From assembly GCF_012070395.1 (NCBI RefSeq), contig NZ_JAAFYS010000004.1, positions 372,001 to 436,000 on the forward strand: a stretch of DNA of 64,000 nucleotides, read 5' to 3'. Both the position numbers and the translations under genes were made by a program. Every line of letters begins with the position of its first letter. Position 1 is the first letter of the stretch. The notes under the pieces are model-generated. The model made no database searches. It saw nothing but the letters and a program-made list of their open reading frames with translations, and had not been told where the DNA came from. Shown piece by piece: positions 1 through 10,224 of this stretch. Source of the DNA: Pseudoroseicyclus tamaricis (GTDB lineage Bacteria; Pseudomonadota; Alphaproteobacteria; Rhodobacterales; Rhodobacteraceae).

Positions 1-761
1 GCCGCATCCTCGGAGAGGAGATTGCCGCGGCCGCGCACGATGAGGCGATCTGGCTCCCCCTCCGCCACCGCCCAGGAGGCGAGGCCGGTCTCGACGAGGC
101 TGGCGGCCAGAGAATCGATCTCCTGCCGGCGGGCCTTGATCTCCCGCGACATGACGGTGCGCAGCTCGGAGAGGCCGCGCCCCTCGGCAATGGCGGAGAC
201 GAAGTTGGCCGCTTCGCGCAGGGAGGCGGGCGTCTGGCCGGGGGGCGGGGTGAAGAGGCGGTTCTCGACATGGCCATCGGCGAAGACCAGCACCACCAGC
301 GCCCTGTCCGGCGCGAGGGAGAGGAACTCGACATGGCGAATCGGCGCCTCGTGCTTGGGCGCCAGCACCAGCGAAGCGCCGCGCGTCAGGCCCGAGAGGG
401 CGGAGCCAACGCGGTCGAGCAGCGCCGGCAGCTCGGATTGGTCGCCCGCCGCGCCCTCAAGCAGCTCACGCTCCTCGCCGCCGACGGCGGAAACCTCGAG
501 CAGGCCGTCGACGAACATGCGCAGCCCCGCCTCCGTCGGCATGCGGCCGGCGGAGATGTGGGGAGCACCGAGCAGGCCGAGATATTCAAGGTCCTGCATG
601 GTGTTGCGGATGGTGGCGGCGGAGACCTTCTGGCTCATCTGACGCGTGAGCGAACGGGAGCCGACCGGCGCGCCGGTTTCGAGATAGGCTTCCACCACGC
701 GGCGGAACACCTCTCGGGAACGGTCGGAGAGATCCTGGATATTCGGGCTCGTGTCCTGCAT
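1..761 (-). CDS. hrcA: Heat-inducible transcription repressor HrcA (C-terminus cut by window edge)
   Basis: HrcA represses class I heat-shock genes by binding CIRCE operators. The reading frame starts at an ATG at 761 and stays open to base 1, giving about 253 of the usual 340-360 residues; the C-terminus lies outside the window. The N-terminal winged-helix region is clear (LSDRSREVFRRVVEAYLETG, then GAPVGSRSLT and SAATIRNTMQDLE, about residues 10-60), followed by the GAPHISAGRMPTEAGLRMFVD segment typical of the family. It is divergent from rph. I see no CIRCE repeat in the 117-bp gap. In relatives grpE usually follows hrcA, which would place it outside this window. Confidence 0.93.
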   Translation of the reverse strand, partial: MQDTSPNIQDLSDRSREVFRRVVEAYLETGAPVGSRSLTRQMSQKVSAATIRNTMQDLEYLGLLGAPHISAGRMPTEAGLRMFVDGLLEVSAVGGEERELLEGAAGDQSELPALLDRVGSALSGLTRGASLVLAPKHEAPIRHVEFLSLAPDRALVVLVFADGHVENRLFTPPPGQTPASLREAANFVSAIAEGRGLSELRTVMSREIKARRQEIDSLAASLVETGLASWAVAEGEPDRLIVRGRGNLLSEDA

Positions 762-878
762 GGGCCTGCCTCGCGAGGAGCCGGGACATTAAGGCCGACG
801 CAGCCGCGAGGTCAATGAGGGTTGGATTTCACCGGGGCGAAGCGTATCCCGCCCGGCATCAAATGAGGGAGAGTTGCC

Positions 879-1598
879 ATGCGCCCGTCCGGACGAGCGA
901 ACGACGAGATGCGGGAAGTGTCGATCGAGACGGGGGTGAACGCCCACGCGGAGGGCTCCTGCCTGATCCGCGTCGGCCGCACGCAGGTGATCTGCACGGC
1001 GACGCTGGAGGAGAAAGCGCCGTCCTTCCTCAAGGGCTCCGGCCTTGGCTGGGTCACGGCGGAGTACGGGATGCTGCCCCGCGCCACCAACACGCGGATG
1101 CGACGCGAGGCGAAGACCTCGCAAGGCGGCCGCACGCAGGAGATCCAGCGGCTCATCGGCCGCGCCCTGCGCGCCGGGGTGGACCGGGTGGCGCTCGGCG
1201 AGCGGCAGATCGTCGTGGATTGCGACGTGATCCAGGCCGATGGCGGCACCCGTTGCGCCTCGATCACAGGCGGCTGGGTGGCCCTCCGCCTCGCAGTGAA
1301 CCGGCTGATGAAGGCCGGGCTGGTGACGGCGGACCCGCTGGTGACGCCGGTGAGCGCGGTGAGTTGCGGCATCTATGCCGGCCAGCCGGTGCTGGACCTC
1401 GACTACCCCGAGGACAGCGAGGCGGGCGTTGACGGAAACTTCATCCTCTGCGGCGACCGTATGGTCGAGGTGCAGATGAGCGCCGAGGGGGCGACCTTCT
1501 CGCGCGACGAGATGGGCAAGCTGCTCGACCTCGCCGAGGCGGGCTGCGCGCGACTGTCGGAGATCCAGCTCGAGGCGGCGAAGAATGCGTCGGTTTGA
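879..1598 (+). CDS. rph: Ribonuclease PH
   Basis: Phosphorolytic 3'-5' exoribonuclease that trims tRNA 3' ends using phosphate. The 239-residue length matches the family (about 238). The start MRPSGR is the standard RNase PH N-terminus. The core motifs [23 protein letters not shown] and [12 protein letters not shown] are present in order; the conserved arginines and the acidic DCDVIQADG stretch form the phosphate- and metal-binding site. It is followed by rdgB with a 14-bp overlap, so the two are almost certainly cotranscribed. Confidence 0.97.
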   Translation: MRPSGRANDEMREVSIETGVNAHAEGSCLIRVGRTQVICTATLEEKAPSFLKGSGLGWVTAEYGMLPRATNTRMRREAKTSQGGRTQEIQRLIGRALRAGVDRVALGERQIVVDCDVIQADGGTRCASITGGWVALRLAVNRLMKAGLVTADPLVTPVSAVSCGIYAGQPVLDLDYPEDSEAGVDGNFILCGDRMVEVQMSAEGATFSRDEMGKLLDLAEAGCARLSEIQLEAAKNASV

Positions 1599-2196
1599 GG
1601 GGCGAGAGCTGCTGATCGCCACGCATAACGCCGGCAAGCTGGCGGAGATGCGGGCGCTGCTGGCGCCCTATGGCGTGGAGGTGACCTCCAACGCCGATCA
1701 CGCGCTGCCGGAGCCGGAGGAGACCGAGGAGAGCTTCGTCGGCAATGCGCGGATCAAGGCCCGTGCAGCCGTGGCGGCGACGGGGCTGCCCGCGCTGGCG
1801 GACGATTCGGGCATCGCCGTCGAGGCCCTCGGCGGGGCGCCCGGCGTGCACACGGCGGACTGGGCGGAGACGCCGAACGGGCGGGACTTCCCGATGGCGA
1901 TGCGGCGCACGTGGGCTGAGCTGGAGGAGATCGGCGCGCCGGAGCCGCGGCGCGCCGCCTTCTGCTGCACGCTGGTGCTGGCCTGGCCCGACGGGCACGA
2001 GGAGATCTTCGAGGGGCGGATGCCCGGGCAGGTCGTCTGGCCGATGCGGGGCGTGGAGGGGCATGGCTATGACCCGATCTTCCAGCCCGACGGCTACGAC
2101 GTCACCTTCGGAGAGATGGACCCGGCGGAGAAGAACCGCATCTCGCACCGGGCCAAGGCCTTCGCCGCGCTCGTCGAGGGCTGCTTTGCGGGATGA
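1585..2196 (+). CDS. rdgB: XTP/dITP pyrophosphatase (RdgB/HAM1 family)
   Basis: House-cleaning enzyme that hydrolyses dITP, XTP and related non-canonical purine nucleotides to the monophosphate, keeping them out of DNA and RNA. The 203 residues carry [10 protein letters not shown] (about 13-22, nucleotide binding), [12 protein letters not shown] (about 71-82, catalytic aspartates), [10 protein letters not shown] and the C-terminal EKNRISHR signature. It overlaps rph upstream by 14 bp and hemW downstream by 11 bp, a tightly packed operon. Confidence 0.97.
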   Translation: MRRFEGRELLIATHNAGKLAEMRALLAPYGVEVTSNADHALPEPEETEESFVGNARIKARAAVAATGLPALADDSGIAVEALGGAPGVHTADWAETPNGRDFPMAMRRTWAELEEIGAPEPRRAAFCCTLVLAWPDGHEEIFEGRMPGQVVWPMRGVEGHGYDPIFQPDGYDVTFGEMDPAEKNRISHRAKAFAALVEGCFAG

Positions 2197-3337
2197 CTGG
2201 CGGGAGGGGGGCTTCGGCCTCTACGTCCATTGGCCCTTCTGCCAGGCCAAGTGCCCGTATTGCGACTTCAATTCGCACGTCGTCTCCGCCGTGGACCAGG
2301 GCCGCTGGGCCGACGCCTTCGAAGCGGAGATCGCGCGCTACGGGGCCGAGACCGGGCGCAGGGTCCTGTCCTCGATCTTCTTCGGGGGCGGCACGCCGAG
2401 CCTGATGCAGCCGGAGGTTGTCTCCCGCGTCATCGAGGCGGCGCGAGGGCAGTGGGATTTCGCCAACGACATCGAGGTGACGCTGGAGGCGAACCCGACC
2501 TCCGCCGAGGCAGGACGCTTCGAGGGCTATCGGGAGGCCGGGGTGAACAGGCTCTCCATGGGCGTGCAGGCGCTGAACGATCCCGATCTGCGGGCGCTGG
2601 GGCGATTGCATAGCGCTGGCGAGGCGATGGAGGCCTTCGCGATGGCGCGAGAGCTGTTCGGGCGCGTTTCCTTCGATCTCATTTATGCCCGGCAGGGGCA
2701 GAGCGTGGAGGCCTGGGCGGCGGAGCTGGAGCGGGCCCTGGGCCTCGCCGTCGATCACCTGTCGCTCTACCAGCTGACCATCGAGGACGGCACGGCCTTC
2801 GGCGCGCGGCATCGGGCGGGCAAGCTCGCCGGTCTGCCGGGCGAGGATGCGGCGGACGACATGTGGGACGTCACGCAGGCGCTGACGGTCGCTGCGGGAA
2901 TGCCGGCCTATGAGGTCTCGAACCACGCTGCCAAGGGGGCGGAGAGCCGGCACAACCTCGTCTACTGGCGGAGCGGCGACTGGGTCGGCGTCGGTCCTGG
3001 TGCGCATGGGAGGCTGACGCTGGACGGCCAACGCTGGGCGACGGAAACGCCGCTGCAGCCAGGGGCCTGGCTGGCCGCCGCCGAGGCCGGGCGCGGCGAG
3101 AACGGGCGCGAGGCGCTGGGGCAGCCGGAGCGGCTGGAGGAGCTGCTGCTGATGGGGCTGCGGCTGGAGGATGGCGTTGACCGGGCCCGGGCGGAGGCGC
3201 TCGGGATCAGTGAATTCTCTCGTAATGTCAGTGCTTTGACTGATATTGGCATGCTGGAGAGCACCGGGCCGCGTCTGCGCGCGACCGAGGCGGGGCGGCC
3301 GGTTCTGAACGCCGTTCTGCGGCGGCTGCTGGATTAA
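2186..3337 (+). CDS. hemW: Radical SAM heme chaperone HemW (coproporphyrinogen III oxidase-like)
   Basis: HemW-type radical SAM protein, thought to insert heme into respiratory proteins; older annotations call it HemN. The [4Fe-4S] motif CQAKCPYC (C-x3-C-x2-C) follows YVHWPF near the N-terminus; FFGGGTPSLM and the HemN C-terminal domain follow. The frame stays open far upstream inside rdgB, but homology begins at GGFGLYVHWPF, so I choose the TTG at 2186, which overlaps the end of rdgB and gives 383 residues. A TTG start is unusual and remains inferred. The 3' end overlaps convergent parB by 4 bp. Confidence 0.92.
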   Translation: MRDDWREGGFGLYVHWPFCQAKCPYCDFNSHVVSAVDQGRWADAFEAEIARYGAETGRRVLSSIFFGGGTPSLMQPEVVSRVIEAARGQWDFANDIEVTLEANPTSAEAGRFEGYREAGVNRLSMGVQALNDPDLRALGRLHSAGEAMEAFAMARELFGRVSFDLIYARQGQSVEAWAAELERALGLAVDHLSLYQLTIEDGTAFGARHRAGKLAGLPGEDAADDMWDVTQALTVAAGMPAYEVSNHAAKGAESRHNLVYWRSGDWVGVGPGAHGRLTLDGQRWATETPLQPGAWLAAAEAGRGENGREALGQPERLEELLLMGLRLEDGVDRARAEALGISEFSRNVSALTDIGMLESTGPRLRATEAGRPVLNAVLRRLLD

Positions 3338-4212
3338 TCGCCGCCGAGGGCGCGGAGCAGATCGTCCAGCTGGTCGAGAGTGCGGTAGTGCAGCGTGAGC
3401 GTGCCGCCCTCCGTCCCCGGTTTGTGACTGATGTTGACGCCCATCTTCAGCTGCGCCGCCAGCTCCGTCTCGATGGCCTTGGTGTCGGCATCCTTCTCCG
3501 GAGCGCGCATCTCGCGGGGTTTCGGCGGGGTCGTGCCCTGCTTGACGAGCCGCTCGGTGGCGCGGACGGAGAGCCCGCCCTGCAGCACGCGCCGGGCCAG
3601 CGCCGAGGCCTCGGGGTGGCCGACCAAGGCGCGGGCGTGGCCGGCGGAGAGTGTGCCGTCGGCGAGGTGGCCCTGCACATCCTCGGGCAGCGACAGCAGG
3701 CGCAGGAGGTTGGCGATGTACGGGCGCGACTTGCCGAGCGCCGTCGCCATCTGCTCCTGCGTGTGGCCGAAGCGATCCATCAACGCGCGGTAGCCGGCGG
3801 CCTCGTCGACCGGGTTGAGATCGGCCCGCTGGATGTTCTCGATGATGGCGATCTCGAGGACTTCCGTCTCGGAATAATCGCGCACCAGTACCGGAAGCTC
3901 GTGGAGGCGCGCGATCTGGGCGGCGCGCCACCGGCGCTCACCAGCGACGATCTGGAAGTCTCCGGGATGGGAGGGATCCGGGCGGACGATGAGGGGCTGG
4001 ATGATGCCGCGGCGGGCAACGGATTCGGCCAGCTCCTTCAGCTCCGCCTCATCGAAATGGCGGCGGGGTTGGTCGGGGTTTGGCCGGATCTGCTCGATCG
4101 GCAGGTGCGTATCCGGGCGACGCGCCTTCGGCTCCTCCCCCGCTGGCGTGACATCGGCCATGAGGGCGGAGAGGCCGCGGCCGAGGCCGCGTGTCTTGGG
4201 TTTCTCGGCCAT
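3334..4212 (-). CDS. parB: Chromosome partitioning protein ParB
   Basis: ParB binds parS sites near the origin, spreads as a CTP-dependent sliding clamp and hands the origin region to ParA for segregation. The 292 residues have the N-terminal basic RGLGRGLSALM signature, the CTP-binding motif GERRWRAAQ and the ENIQRADLNPVDEAAGY box, a central helix-turn-helix around TQEQMATALGKSRPYIANLLRLL, and a C-terminal dimerisation domain. It overlaps parA by 1 bp (stop and start share a base), so translation is coupled. Two parS sites occur within 3.3 kb upstream. Confidence 0.98.
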   Translation of the reverse strand: MAEKPKTRGLGRGLSALMADVTPAGEEPKARRPDTHLPIEQIRPNPDQPRRHFDEAELKELAESVARRGIIQPLIVRPDPSHPGDFQIVAGERRWRAAQIARLHELPVLVRDYSETEVLEIAIIENIQRADLNPVDEAAGYRALMDRFGHTQEQMATALGKSRPYIANLLRLLSLPEDVQGHLADGTLSAGHARALVGHPEASALARRVLQGGLSVRATERLVKQGTTPPKPREMRAPEKDADTKAIETELAAQLKMGVNISHKPGTEGGTLTLHYRTLDQLDDLLRALGGD

Positions 4213-5000
4213 CAGCTCTCCTTCCCCGGCTGGCGGGCGATGAGTTCGGCGGCGAGCGCGCGGTAGGCGGCGGCGCCCGTCGAGGTGGTATCGTATTCCA
4301 GCACCGGCCGCGCGAAGGACGGGGCCTCGCTGAGGCGGACGTTGCGGGGGATCACCGTCTGGAAGACGAGCTCCCCGAGGTTCTCACGGGCATCTTCCTC
4401 CACCTGGCTGGCGAGGTTGTTCCGCCGGTCGACCATGGTCAGGACGATGCCCTCGATTCTGAGGTCCGGGTTGGCGCCGGAGCGGAGCTCGCGGACCGTC
4501 AGCATGAGCTGAGAGAGGCCCTCGAGGGCATAGAACTCGGCCTGTAGGGGGACGAGGAGGGAGTCGGCCGCGATCAGCGCGTTGATGGTCAGCAGGCTGA
4601 GCGCGGGCGGGCAGTCGATGAGGATGTAGTCGGTCTCCGCGACCGCGGGGCGGAGAGCCTCGCGGAGGAGGCGCGTTCTTTTCTCGTTTGAATACAGGTC
4701 GATATCGGCCGAGGAGAGGTCGGTCGTGGCGGGGATGATCGACAGGTTGCACACGCCCGTGGGACGGGAGGCCTCGGCCGCCGTCGCCTCGCCGACGAGC
4801 AGATCGTAGGTGGTGACGGGGCGATCCTCCCGCTCGATGCCGAGGCCGGTGGAGGCGTTGCCCTGAGGATCGAGATCGACCAGCAGCACCCGCCGTCCCT
4901 GCTCCGCCAGGCCAGCGCCGAGGTTGATGGCGGTCGTCGTCTTGCCCACTCCGCCCTTCTGGTTGGCGATGGCGATGATTCGGGCGCCGGGCTCAGGCAC
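4212..5000 (-). CDS. parA: Chromosome partitioning ATPase ParA
   Basis: Deviant Walker-A ATPase that forms a DNA-bound gradient on the nucleoid and moves ParB-parS complexes. The 262 residues begin with IIAIANQKGGVGKTTTAINL (deviant Walker A with the signature lysine), followed by the DLDPQGNASTGLG switch I region and DYILIDCPPALSLLT (Walker B/switch II). Its start overlaps the end of rsmG by 8 bp, giving an rsmG-parA-parB operon, the usual alphaproteobacterial arrangement near the origin. Confidence 0.98.
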   Translation of the reverse strand: MPEPGARIIAIANQKGGVGKTTTAINLGAGLAEQGRRVLLVDLDPQGNASTGLGIEREDRPVTTYDLLVGEATAAEASRPTGVCNLSIIPATTDLSSADIDLYSNEKRTRLLREALRPAVAETDYILIDCPPALSLLTINALIAADSLLVPLQAEFYALEGLSQLMLTVRELRSGANPDLRIEGIVLTMVDRRNNLASQVEEDARENLGELVFQTVIPRNVRLSEAPSFARPVLEYDTTSTGAAAYRALAAELIARQPGKES

Positions 5001-5607
5001 GTCGGATCCTTTCGAGGGTGAGGAGGGTCGCGTCCGGGTCCGTCATAGAGGGGGTGCGGATGAGATCAAAGTGCCAAGAGGTCGCCGCCTCGGCAAGCTC
5101 CTCCTCCGCGCGCCGCCCCTTGGGGAGGATGGCTCGGCCTCCCGGGGCGAGGTGCGGGGTGAGGAGGGTCAGGAGTTCGGGAAGTGGCTTGAGGGCGCGG
5201 GCGGAGATGACGTCTGCCGCGAGGGGCGGCACCGCCTCGATACGCTGGTCGAGGATGCGAGCGGTGAGGGAGATCTCGCGGGTGGCTTGGCGAAGGAAGG
5301 TAGCCTTGCGCTTGTCGGACTCGACGAGGGTGAATCGGGCGGCGGGGGCCTTTTCGGCGGCTATGATGGCCATGACGAGGCCCGGCAGCCCTCCGCCGGC
5401 GCCGAGATCGGCCCAGTGGGAGAAATCGGGAGGAGCCAGCGGGAAGAGCTGTGCGGAGTCAATGACGTGGCGCTGCCAGACATCGCCCACGGTTCCCGGG
5501 GCGATGAGATTGATGCGGGCGGTCCACTTGGTCAGGAGCTCGCTGAAGGTTTCCAGCCGCTCCAACGTTTCACGTGAAACATCCACCCCGGGCAAAAGCG
5601 CCGTCAC
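4993..5607 (-). CDS. rsmG: 16S rRNA (guanine527-N7)-methyltransferase RsmG
   Basis: SAM-dependent methyltransferase that makes m7G527 in 16S rRNA; loss can give low-level streptomycin resistance in other bacteria. The 204 residues show the SAM-binding stretch [16 protein letters not shown] (about 67-82) and [11 protein letters not shown], both family signatures. The early [10 protein letters not shown] residues are encoded by a parS palindrome (5566-5581), a common coincidence in bacteria. It overlaps the end of mnmG by 4 bp and parA by 8 bp. Confidence 0.97.
   Translation of the reverse strand: MTALLPGVDVSRETLERLETFSELLTKWTARINLIAPGTVGDVWQRHVIDSAQLFPLAPPDFSHWADLGAGGGLPGLVMAIIAAEKAPAARFTLVESDKRKATFLRQATREISLTARILDQRIEAVPPLAADVISARALKPLPELLTLLTPHLAPGGRAILPKGRRAEEELAEAATSWHFDLIRTPSMTDPDATLLTLERIRRA
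5566..5581. promoter_or_regulatory. parS centromere site inside rsmG
   Basis: The sequence CGTTTCACGTGAAACA matches the parS consensus TGTTTCACGTGAAACA at 15 of 16 positions, with a perfect 14-bp inner palindrome GTTTCACGTGAAAC. It lies in the first codons of rsmG, one gene away from parA-parB, and should be a ParB loading site. Confidence 0.95.
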
Positions 5608-7472
5608 GCGACCCGCTGCTCCATCCGCTTGAGACGGGCGGTGAGGAGGATGAGTGCGGCGGGCGTCATCCCCTCGATGCGAGCGGCCTGCGCGATGGAG
5701 GACGGGCGGGCGCGCTCGAGCTTCACCTTGAGCTCGTTCGAGAGGCCGTCGATAGGGGCGTAGTCAAAGCCATCGGGGATCGTCAGCGCCTCGTCACGGC
5801 GCATGGCGTCGATGTCGCGCTGCTGACGCTCGAGGTAGTGCATGTAGAGCGCGTCGCGCTTGAGCTGCTGCTGGATCGGCGGTGCGATATCCGAGAGCTC
5901 GGGCGCGATCGACAGGAGCTGCGGGAACTCAGCGTCGGACAACGCGAGCATGTCCAGCGCGGAGCGGCTTTCCCGCTCCGCGTTCAGGTTCACGCCGGTG
6001 CCGGCGATGGCGCGGGCCGTGAGCTTCGTGCTCTCGAGCCGGGCGCGCGCCGCCTCCAGGGCCTCCGCCTTCTCGTCGTAGATCTGCCAGCGCTCGTCCC
6101 CCACGAAGCCGATCTCGCGGCCGAGCGGCGTCAGCCGTTGGTCCGCATTGTCCGCCCGAAGCGAGAGCCGAAATTCGGCGCGAGAGGTGAACATGCGGTA
6201 GGGCTCGGTGACGCCGTGGGTAATGAGGTCGTCGATCATCACCCCGATGTAGGAGGTCGCCCGCGAGAAATGCACTGGCGCGTAGTCAGTCGCCCGCCGC
6301 GCTGCGTTGAGCCCCGCGACCAGTCCCTGGGCCGCTGCCTCCTCATAGCCGGTCGTCCCGTTGATCTGCCCGGCGAGGTACAGCCCCGGCAGCGCTTTCA
6401 GCCCGAGACCGGCATCCAGCGCCCGGGGGTCGACGTAGTCGTACTCGATGGCATAGCCCGGCTGCAGAACCACCGCCTGTTCGAGCCCGGCGATGGAGCG
6501 CACGTACGCCTCCTGCACGTCCGCCGGAAGCGACGTGGAGATGCCATTCGGATAGACCTGGTTGGTCTCAAGCCCTTCAGGCTCAAGGAAAATCTGGTGC
6601 GACGTCTTGTCGGCGAAGCGCACCACCTTGTCCTCGATCGAGGGGCAGTAGCGCGGCCCGGTGCCGGAGATATGGCCGCCATACATCGCGGAGCGAGAGA
6701 GGTTATCCCGGATAATCTCATGCGTCCGCTCGTTGGTTTGTGTGATGCCGCAGGAGATCTGCCGGACCACAGGCGCGCCGGAGAGGAAGGAGAAGAGCGC
6801 GGGCTCCTCGTCGCCCGGCTGCATCTCCAGCCCCTCCCAGCGGATGGTGCGGCCGTCGAGGCGTGGCGGCGTGCCCGTCTTGAGCCGCCCCATCGGCAGG
6901 TCCAGCGCATCCAGCCGCTCGGCCAGCCGCTGCGACGGCGCCTCGCCCGCACGGCCACCGGGGCGGGAGACGTCACCGATGTGGATCACGCCGCGCAGGA
7001 AGGTCCCGGTGGTCAGGACGGCGGCGCGGCAGGCCACTTTGGCACCGTCGCCCAGAACGACGCCGCGCACCTCGCCGCCCTCGACCACGAGGTCCGTCAC
7101 TTCGCCTTCCAGCACCGTCAGGTTTGGCGCCTCCGCCATCTCCCGCTGCATGCCCTCGGCATAGCGCTCCCTGTCGGACTGTGCTCGCGGCCCCTGCACC
7201 GCCGGCCCCTTCCGGCGGTTGAGCAGGCGGAACTGGATGCCGGCATAGTCCGCCACCCGACCCATCACGCCGTCCAGCGCATCGATCTCCCGCACCAGGT
7301 GTCCCTTGCCGAGACCTCCAATAGCCGGGTTGCAGGACATGGCGCCAATGGCGCTCGCCTTCAGGGTCACCAGCGCCACGGAGGCACCCATGCGCGCTGC
7401 CGCGTGGGCTGCCTCGGCGCCCGCATGGCCGCCGCCGATCACGATGACGTCGAACTGTTTCACGTGAAACAC
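5604..7472 (-). CDS. mnmG: tRNA uridine-5-carboxymethylaminomethyl modification enzyme MnmG (GidA)
   Basis: FAD enzyme that, with MnmE, installs the cmnm5 group on U34 of wobble-reading tRNAs. The 622 residues include the Rossmann FAD site [14 protein letters not shown] (about 12-25), the [22 protein letters not shown] block with its conserved cysteine, and the GidA-associated C-terminal helical domain. The start is a GTG whose first residues, MFHVKQ, are encoded by a perfect parS site; this N-terminus recurs in many MnmG proteins. MnmE is encoded 11 bp upstream. Confidence 0.98.
   Translation of the reverse strand: MFHVKQFDVIVIGGGHAGAEAAHAAARMGASVALVTLKASAIGAMSCNPAIGGLGKGHLVREIDALDGVMGRVADYAGIQFRLLNRRKGPAVQGPRAQSDRERYAEGMQREMAEAPNLTVLEGEVTDLVVEGGEVRGVVLGDGAKVACRAAVLTTGTFLRGVIHIGDVSRPGGRAGEAPSQRLAERLDALDLPMGRLKTGTPPRLDGRTIRWEGLEMQPGDEEPALFSFLSGAPVVRQISCGITQTNERTHEIIRDNLSRSAMYGGHISGTGPRYCPSIEDKVVRFADKTSHQIFLEPEGLETNQVYPNGISTSLPADVQEAYVRSIAGLEQAVVLQPGYAIEYDYVDPRALDAGLGLKALPGLYLAGQINGTTGYEEAAAQGLVAGLNAARRATDYAPVHFSRATSYIGVMIDDLITHGVTEPYRMFTSRAEFRLSLRADNADQRLTPLGREIGFVGDERWQIYDEKAEALEAARARLESTKLTARAIAGTGVNLNAERESRSALDMLALSDAEFPQLLSIAPELSDIAPPIQQQLKRDALYMHYLERQQRDIDAMRRDEALTIPDGFDYAPIDGLSNELKVKLERARPSSIAQAARIEGMTPAALILLTARLKRMEQRVA
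7456..7471. promoter_or_regulatory. parS centromere site at the start of mnmG
   Basis: TGTTTCACGTGAAACA is a perfect 16-bp match to the parS consensus. It covers the second to sixth codons of mnmG and lies about 3.3-3.6 kb from the candidate origin at 10681-11072. Confidence 0.97.
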
Positions 7473-7483
7473 TCCCGAAGGCT

Positions 7484-8755
7484 CTATTTTCCGATGCAGA
7501 AGCTGGAGAAGATCTCGTCCAGCAGGTTCTCCACCCCGACGCGGCCGATGAGCATGTCGAGCGCCCGCATCGCCTCGCGAAGCCGCTCCGCCGCCAGCTC
7601 AGCCCGGTCGGAGCCCGCTCTTACCTCATCCTCCGCCGATTCCAAAGCCCCCACGGCGGCCTGCACGGCACGGAGCTGGCGCTGTCGGTGGATCGTCGCG
7701 GCACCGGTCACCCGCCCCTGCAACAGGGCGCCGATCTCCCCGATCAGCGCCGAGACCCCCTGCCCCGTCAGCCCGGAGACGCCCTCGCCGCCCAGGTCCG
7801 CTTTCCCACGCACCACGAGGTCCTCCGGGCCCGGCGCCAGCAGCGGCACCTCCCCGTCAGCGTCGAGCAGGAACAGCCGCAGGTCCGCCGACGCCGCGCG
7901 GGACATCGCCCGCTCCACGCCGATCCGCTCCACCTCGTCCTCCGCCTCGCGAAGCCCGGCGGTATCGAGCAGCGTCACCGGCAGGCCGGCGATATCCATC
8001 CGCACCTCGATGACATCCCGCGTCGTCCCCGCCACGCGCGAGGTGATCGCCGCCTCCCGTTGCGCCATAGCATTGAGAAGCGTAGACTTTCCGGCGTTCG
8101 GCCGGCCCACGATGGCCACCTCGAACCCTTCGCGCAGCCGCTCGGCCGCTCCGTACCCGGTCACCTCTGCCCGCAGCTCCGGCAGAACCCGGCCGATCAG
8201 CTCCGTCACCTCGGGGGTCACGTCCACCGGTACCTCTTCATCGGCGAAGTCGATGGTCGCCTCGATCAACGCCGCCGCCCGCACCAGCGTCTCCCGCCAG
8301 CCAGCGGCCTTGGCGCCAAGTGCGCCGGCGAGGACCCGCACGGCCTGCCGCCGCTGCGCCTCCGTCTCCGCCTCCACGAGGTCGGCCAGCCCCTCGACCT
8401 GCGCGAGGTCCAGCCGTCCGTTCTCCAGAGCCCGGCGGGTGAACTCCCCAGCCTCTGCTGGCCGCAGCCCCTGCCCTGCGAGCGCATCCAGCACCGCGGC
8501 CACCACGGCGCGTGACCCATGGCACTGCAGCTCCGCTACCGCCTCGCCGGTGAAGCTCCGCCCGGCCGCGAAGGTCAGCACCAGCGCCTCGTCGATCAGC
8601 CCGTCCGCTCCGGTCAGCCTTGCCAGCTTCCGGCCATGCTCCGGCAACGGCCCGGCCAGGGCCTCCGCCGCGCCAAGCGCGCCGGGGCCTGAAATGCGAA
8701 CCACCGCCACACCGGATTTCCCGGCGGCGGTGGCAAGGGCGAAAATGGTATCCAT
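7484..8755 (-). CDS. mnmE: tRNA modification GTPase MnmE (TrmE)
   Basis: Partner GTPase of MnmG in U34 tRNA modification. The 423 residues contain the N-terminal formyl-THF-binding domain (about 1-115), a G domain inserted in the helical domain with [12 protein letters not shown] (G1), [11 protein letters not shown] (G3) and a likely G4 of weak form near VVRGKADL, and the C-terminal FCIGK, whose cysteine is needed for modification. It sits 11 bp upstream of mnmG in the same orientation, so the two partners are cotranscribed. Confidence 0.97.
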   Translation of the reverse strand: MDTIFALATAAGKSGVAVVRISGPGALGAAEALAGPLPEHGRKLARLTGADGLIDEALVLTFAAGRSFTGEAVAELQCHGSRAVVAAVLDALAGQGLRPAEAGEFTRRALENGRLDLAQVEGLADLVEAETEAQRRQAVRVLAGALGAKAAGWRETLVRAAALIEATIDFADEEVPVDVTPEVTELIGRVLPELRAEVTGYGAAERLREGFEVAIVGRPNAGKSTLLNAMAQREAAITSRVAGTTRDVIEVRMDIAGLPVTLLDTAGLREAEDEVERIGVERAMSRAASADLRLFLLDADGEVPLLAPGPEDLVVRGKADLGGEGVSGLTGQGVSALIGEIGALLQGRVTGAATIHRQRQLRAVQAAVGALESAEDEVRAGSDRAELAAERLREAMRALDMLIGRVGVENLLDEIFSSFCIGK

Positions 8756-8783
8756 CCGCCTATCTCATTGTTCTTTATGGTCT

Positions 8784-10058
8784 TTAGGTGTTCATCGAGT
8801 CGAAGAAGTCGCTGTTCGTCTTCGTCTGCTTGAGCTTGCCGATGAGGAACTCGATGGCATCCGTCGTCCCCATCGGATTGAGGATTCGCCGGAGCACGTA
8901 GGTCTTCTGCAGATCGGCCTTGTCGACCAGCAGATCCTCCTTCCGCGTGCCGGACTTGAGGATGTCCATCGCCGGGAAGACGCGCTTGTCGGCGACCTTG
9001 CGGTCGAGCACGATCTCGCTGTTGCCCGTGCCCTTGAACTCCTCGAAGATCACTTCGTCCATCCGGCTGCCGGTATCGATCAGCGCCGTGGCGATGATCG
9101 TCAGCGAGCCGCCTTCCTCGATGTTCCGCGCCGCACCGAAGAAGCGCTTCGGCCGCTGCAGGGCGTTCGCGTCGACACCACCGGTCAGCACCTTGCCCGA
9201 CGACGGGACCGTGGTGTTGAACGCACGGCCCAGGCGCGTGATCGAGTCGAGCAGGATCACGACGTCGCGCTTGTGCTCCACCAGCCGCTTGGCCTTCTCG
9301 ATGACCATCTCGGAGACGGCCACGTGCCGCTGCGCCGGCTCGTCGAAGGTGGAGGAGACGACCTCCCCCTTCACCGAGCGCTGCATGTCCGTCACCTCCT
9401 CGGGCCGCTCGTCGATGAGCAGCACGATCAGGTAGGTGTCGGGGTGGTTCACCTCGATGGAGCGGGCAATGTTCTGCAAAAGCACGGTCTTACCCGTGCG
9501 CGGCGGCGCCACGATCAGACCCCGCTGGCCTTTCCCGATGGGCGCAACGAGATCGATGATCCGCGCCGAGCGATCCTTGGTCGCGGGGTCGTTCTCGATC
9601 TCCATCTGCAGGCGCTCGTCGGGATAGAGCGGCGTCAGGTTGTCGAAGGCGACCTTGTGGCGCGCGCGCTCCGGGTCCTCGAAGTTGATGCTCTCGACGC
9701 TGGTCAGCGCGAAATACCGCTCGTTCTCGCCCGGCTCGGCGATGACACCCTCGACGGTGTCGCCTGTGCGCAGCGAATACTGGCGGATCATGTCGGGCGA
9801 GACGTAGATGTCATCCGGCCCCGGCAGGTAGTTCGCCTCGGGGCTGCGGAGGAAGCCGAAGCCGTCCTGCAGCACTTCCAGCACGCCGTCGCCGCCGATG
9901 ACCCAGTCTTCCTCGGCCCGCTCCTTGAGGATGGCGAACATCATGTCGCCCTTGCGCATGGTCGAGGCGTTCTCGATCTCCAGCTCCTCGGCGAGGGAGA
10001 GGAGGTCCTTCGGGCTCTGGGCCTTCAGGTCGGCAAGATTCAGGCGCTCTTCGGACAT
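8784..10058 (-). CDS. rho: Transcription termination factor Rho
   Basis: Hexameric RNA helicase that ends Rho-dependent transcription. From the ATG at 10058 it is 424 residues, starting [12 protein letters not shown], the N-terminus usual in this order; an ATG 33 bases further upstream adds residues with no similarity to the family. Rho_N (about 1-45), the cold-shock-like RNA-binding domain ([21 protein letters not shown]) and the RecA-like ATPase domain follow. The Walker A reads APPRTGKT where E. coli has APPKAGKT; as I recall the former is common in alphaproteobacteria. Confidence 0.96.
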   Translation of the reverse strand: MSEERLNLADLKAQSPKDLLSLAEELEIENASTMRKGDMMFAILKERAEEDWVIGGDGVLEVLQDGFGFLRSPEANYLPGPDDIYVSPDMIRQYSLRTGDTVEGVIAEPGENERYFALTSVESINFEDPERARHKVAFDNLTPLYPDERLQMEIENDPATKDRSARIIDLVAPIGKGQRGLIVAPPRTGKTVLLQNIARSIEVNHPDTYLIVLLIDERPEEVTDMQRSVKGEVVSSTFDEPAQRHVAVSEMVIEKAKRLVEHKRDVVILLDSITRLGRAFNTTVPSSGKVLTGGVDANALQRPKRFFGAARNIEEGGSLTIIATALIDTGSRMDEVIFEEFKGTGNSEIVLDRKVADKRVFPAMDILKSGTRKEDLLVDKADLQKTYVLRRILNPMGTTDAIEFLIGKLKQTKTNSDFFDSMNT

Positions 10059-10224
10059 GCGGATACTCGGGCTTTGGGCGGCCGAGGCCACCGGGATCGT
10101 CGAATGACAGGATTGTGCATCGCCCCGGACGGGGCAGCGCCTCTCAGATAGGGGCCGTGGGGCCGCGAGTCAATCCGCCGGCGCCCCGGGGCTGCGCGCA
10201 GGCCCTCCCGGCTCTCAGCGGCTC

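Noticed and set aside
762-878. Possible CIRCE operator between hrcA and rph
   Set aside because: No TTAGCACTC-N9-GAGTGCTAA-like inverted repeat is present.
1745-2185. N-terminal extension of HemW into rdgB
   Set aside because: The extension has only Arg-rich low-complexity residues and overlaps all of rdgB; HemW homology starts at GGFGLYVHWPF.
5574-10151. Very long open frame on the plus strand opposite mnmG-mnmE-rho
   Set aside because: It is antisense to three clear housekeeping genes; GC-rich third positions leave the opposite frame open. The translation is Arg/Ala/His-rich with no family resemblance.
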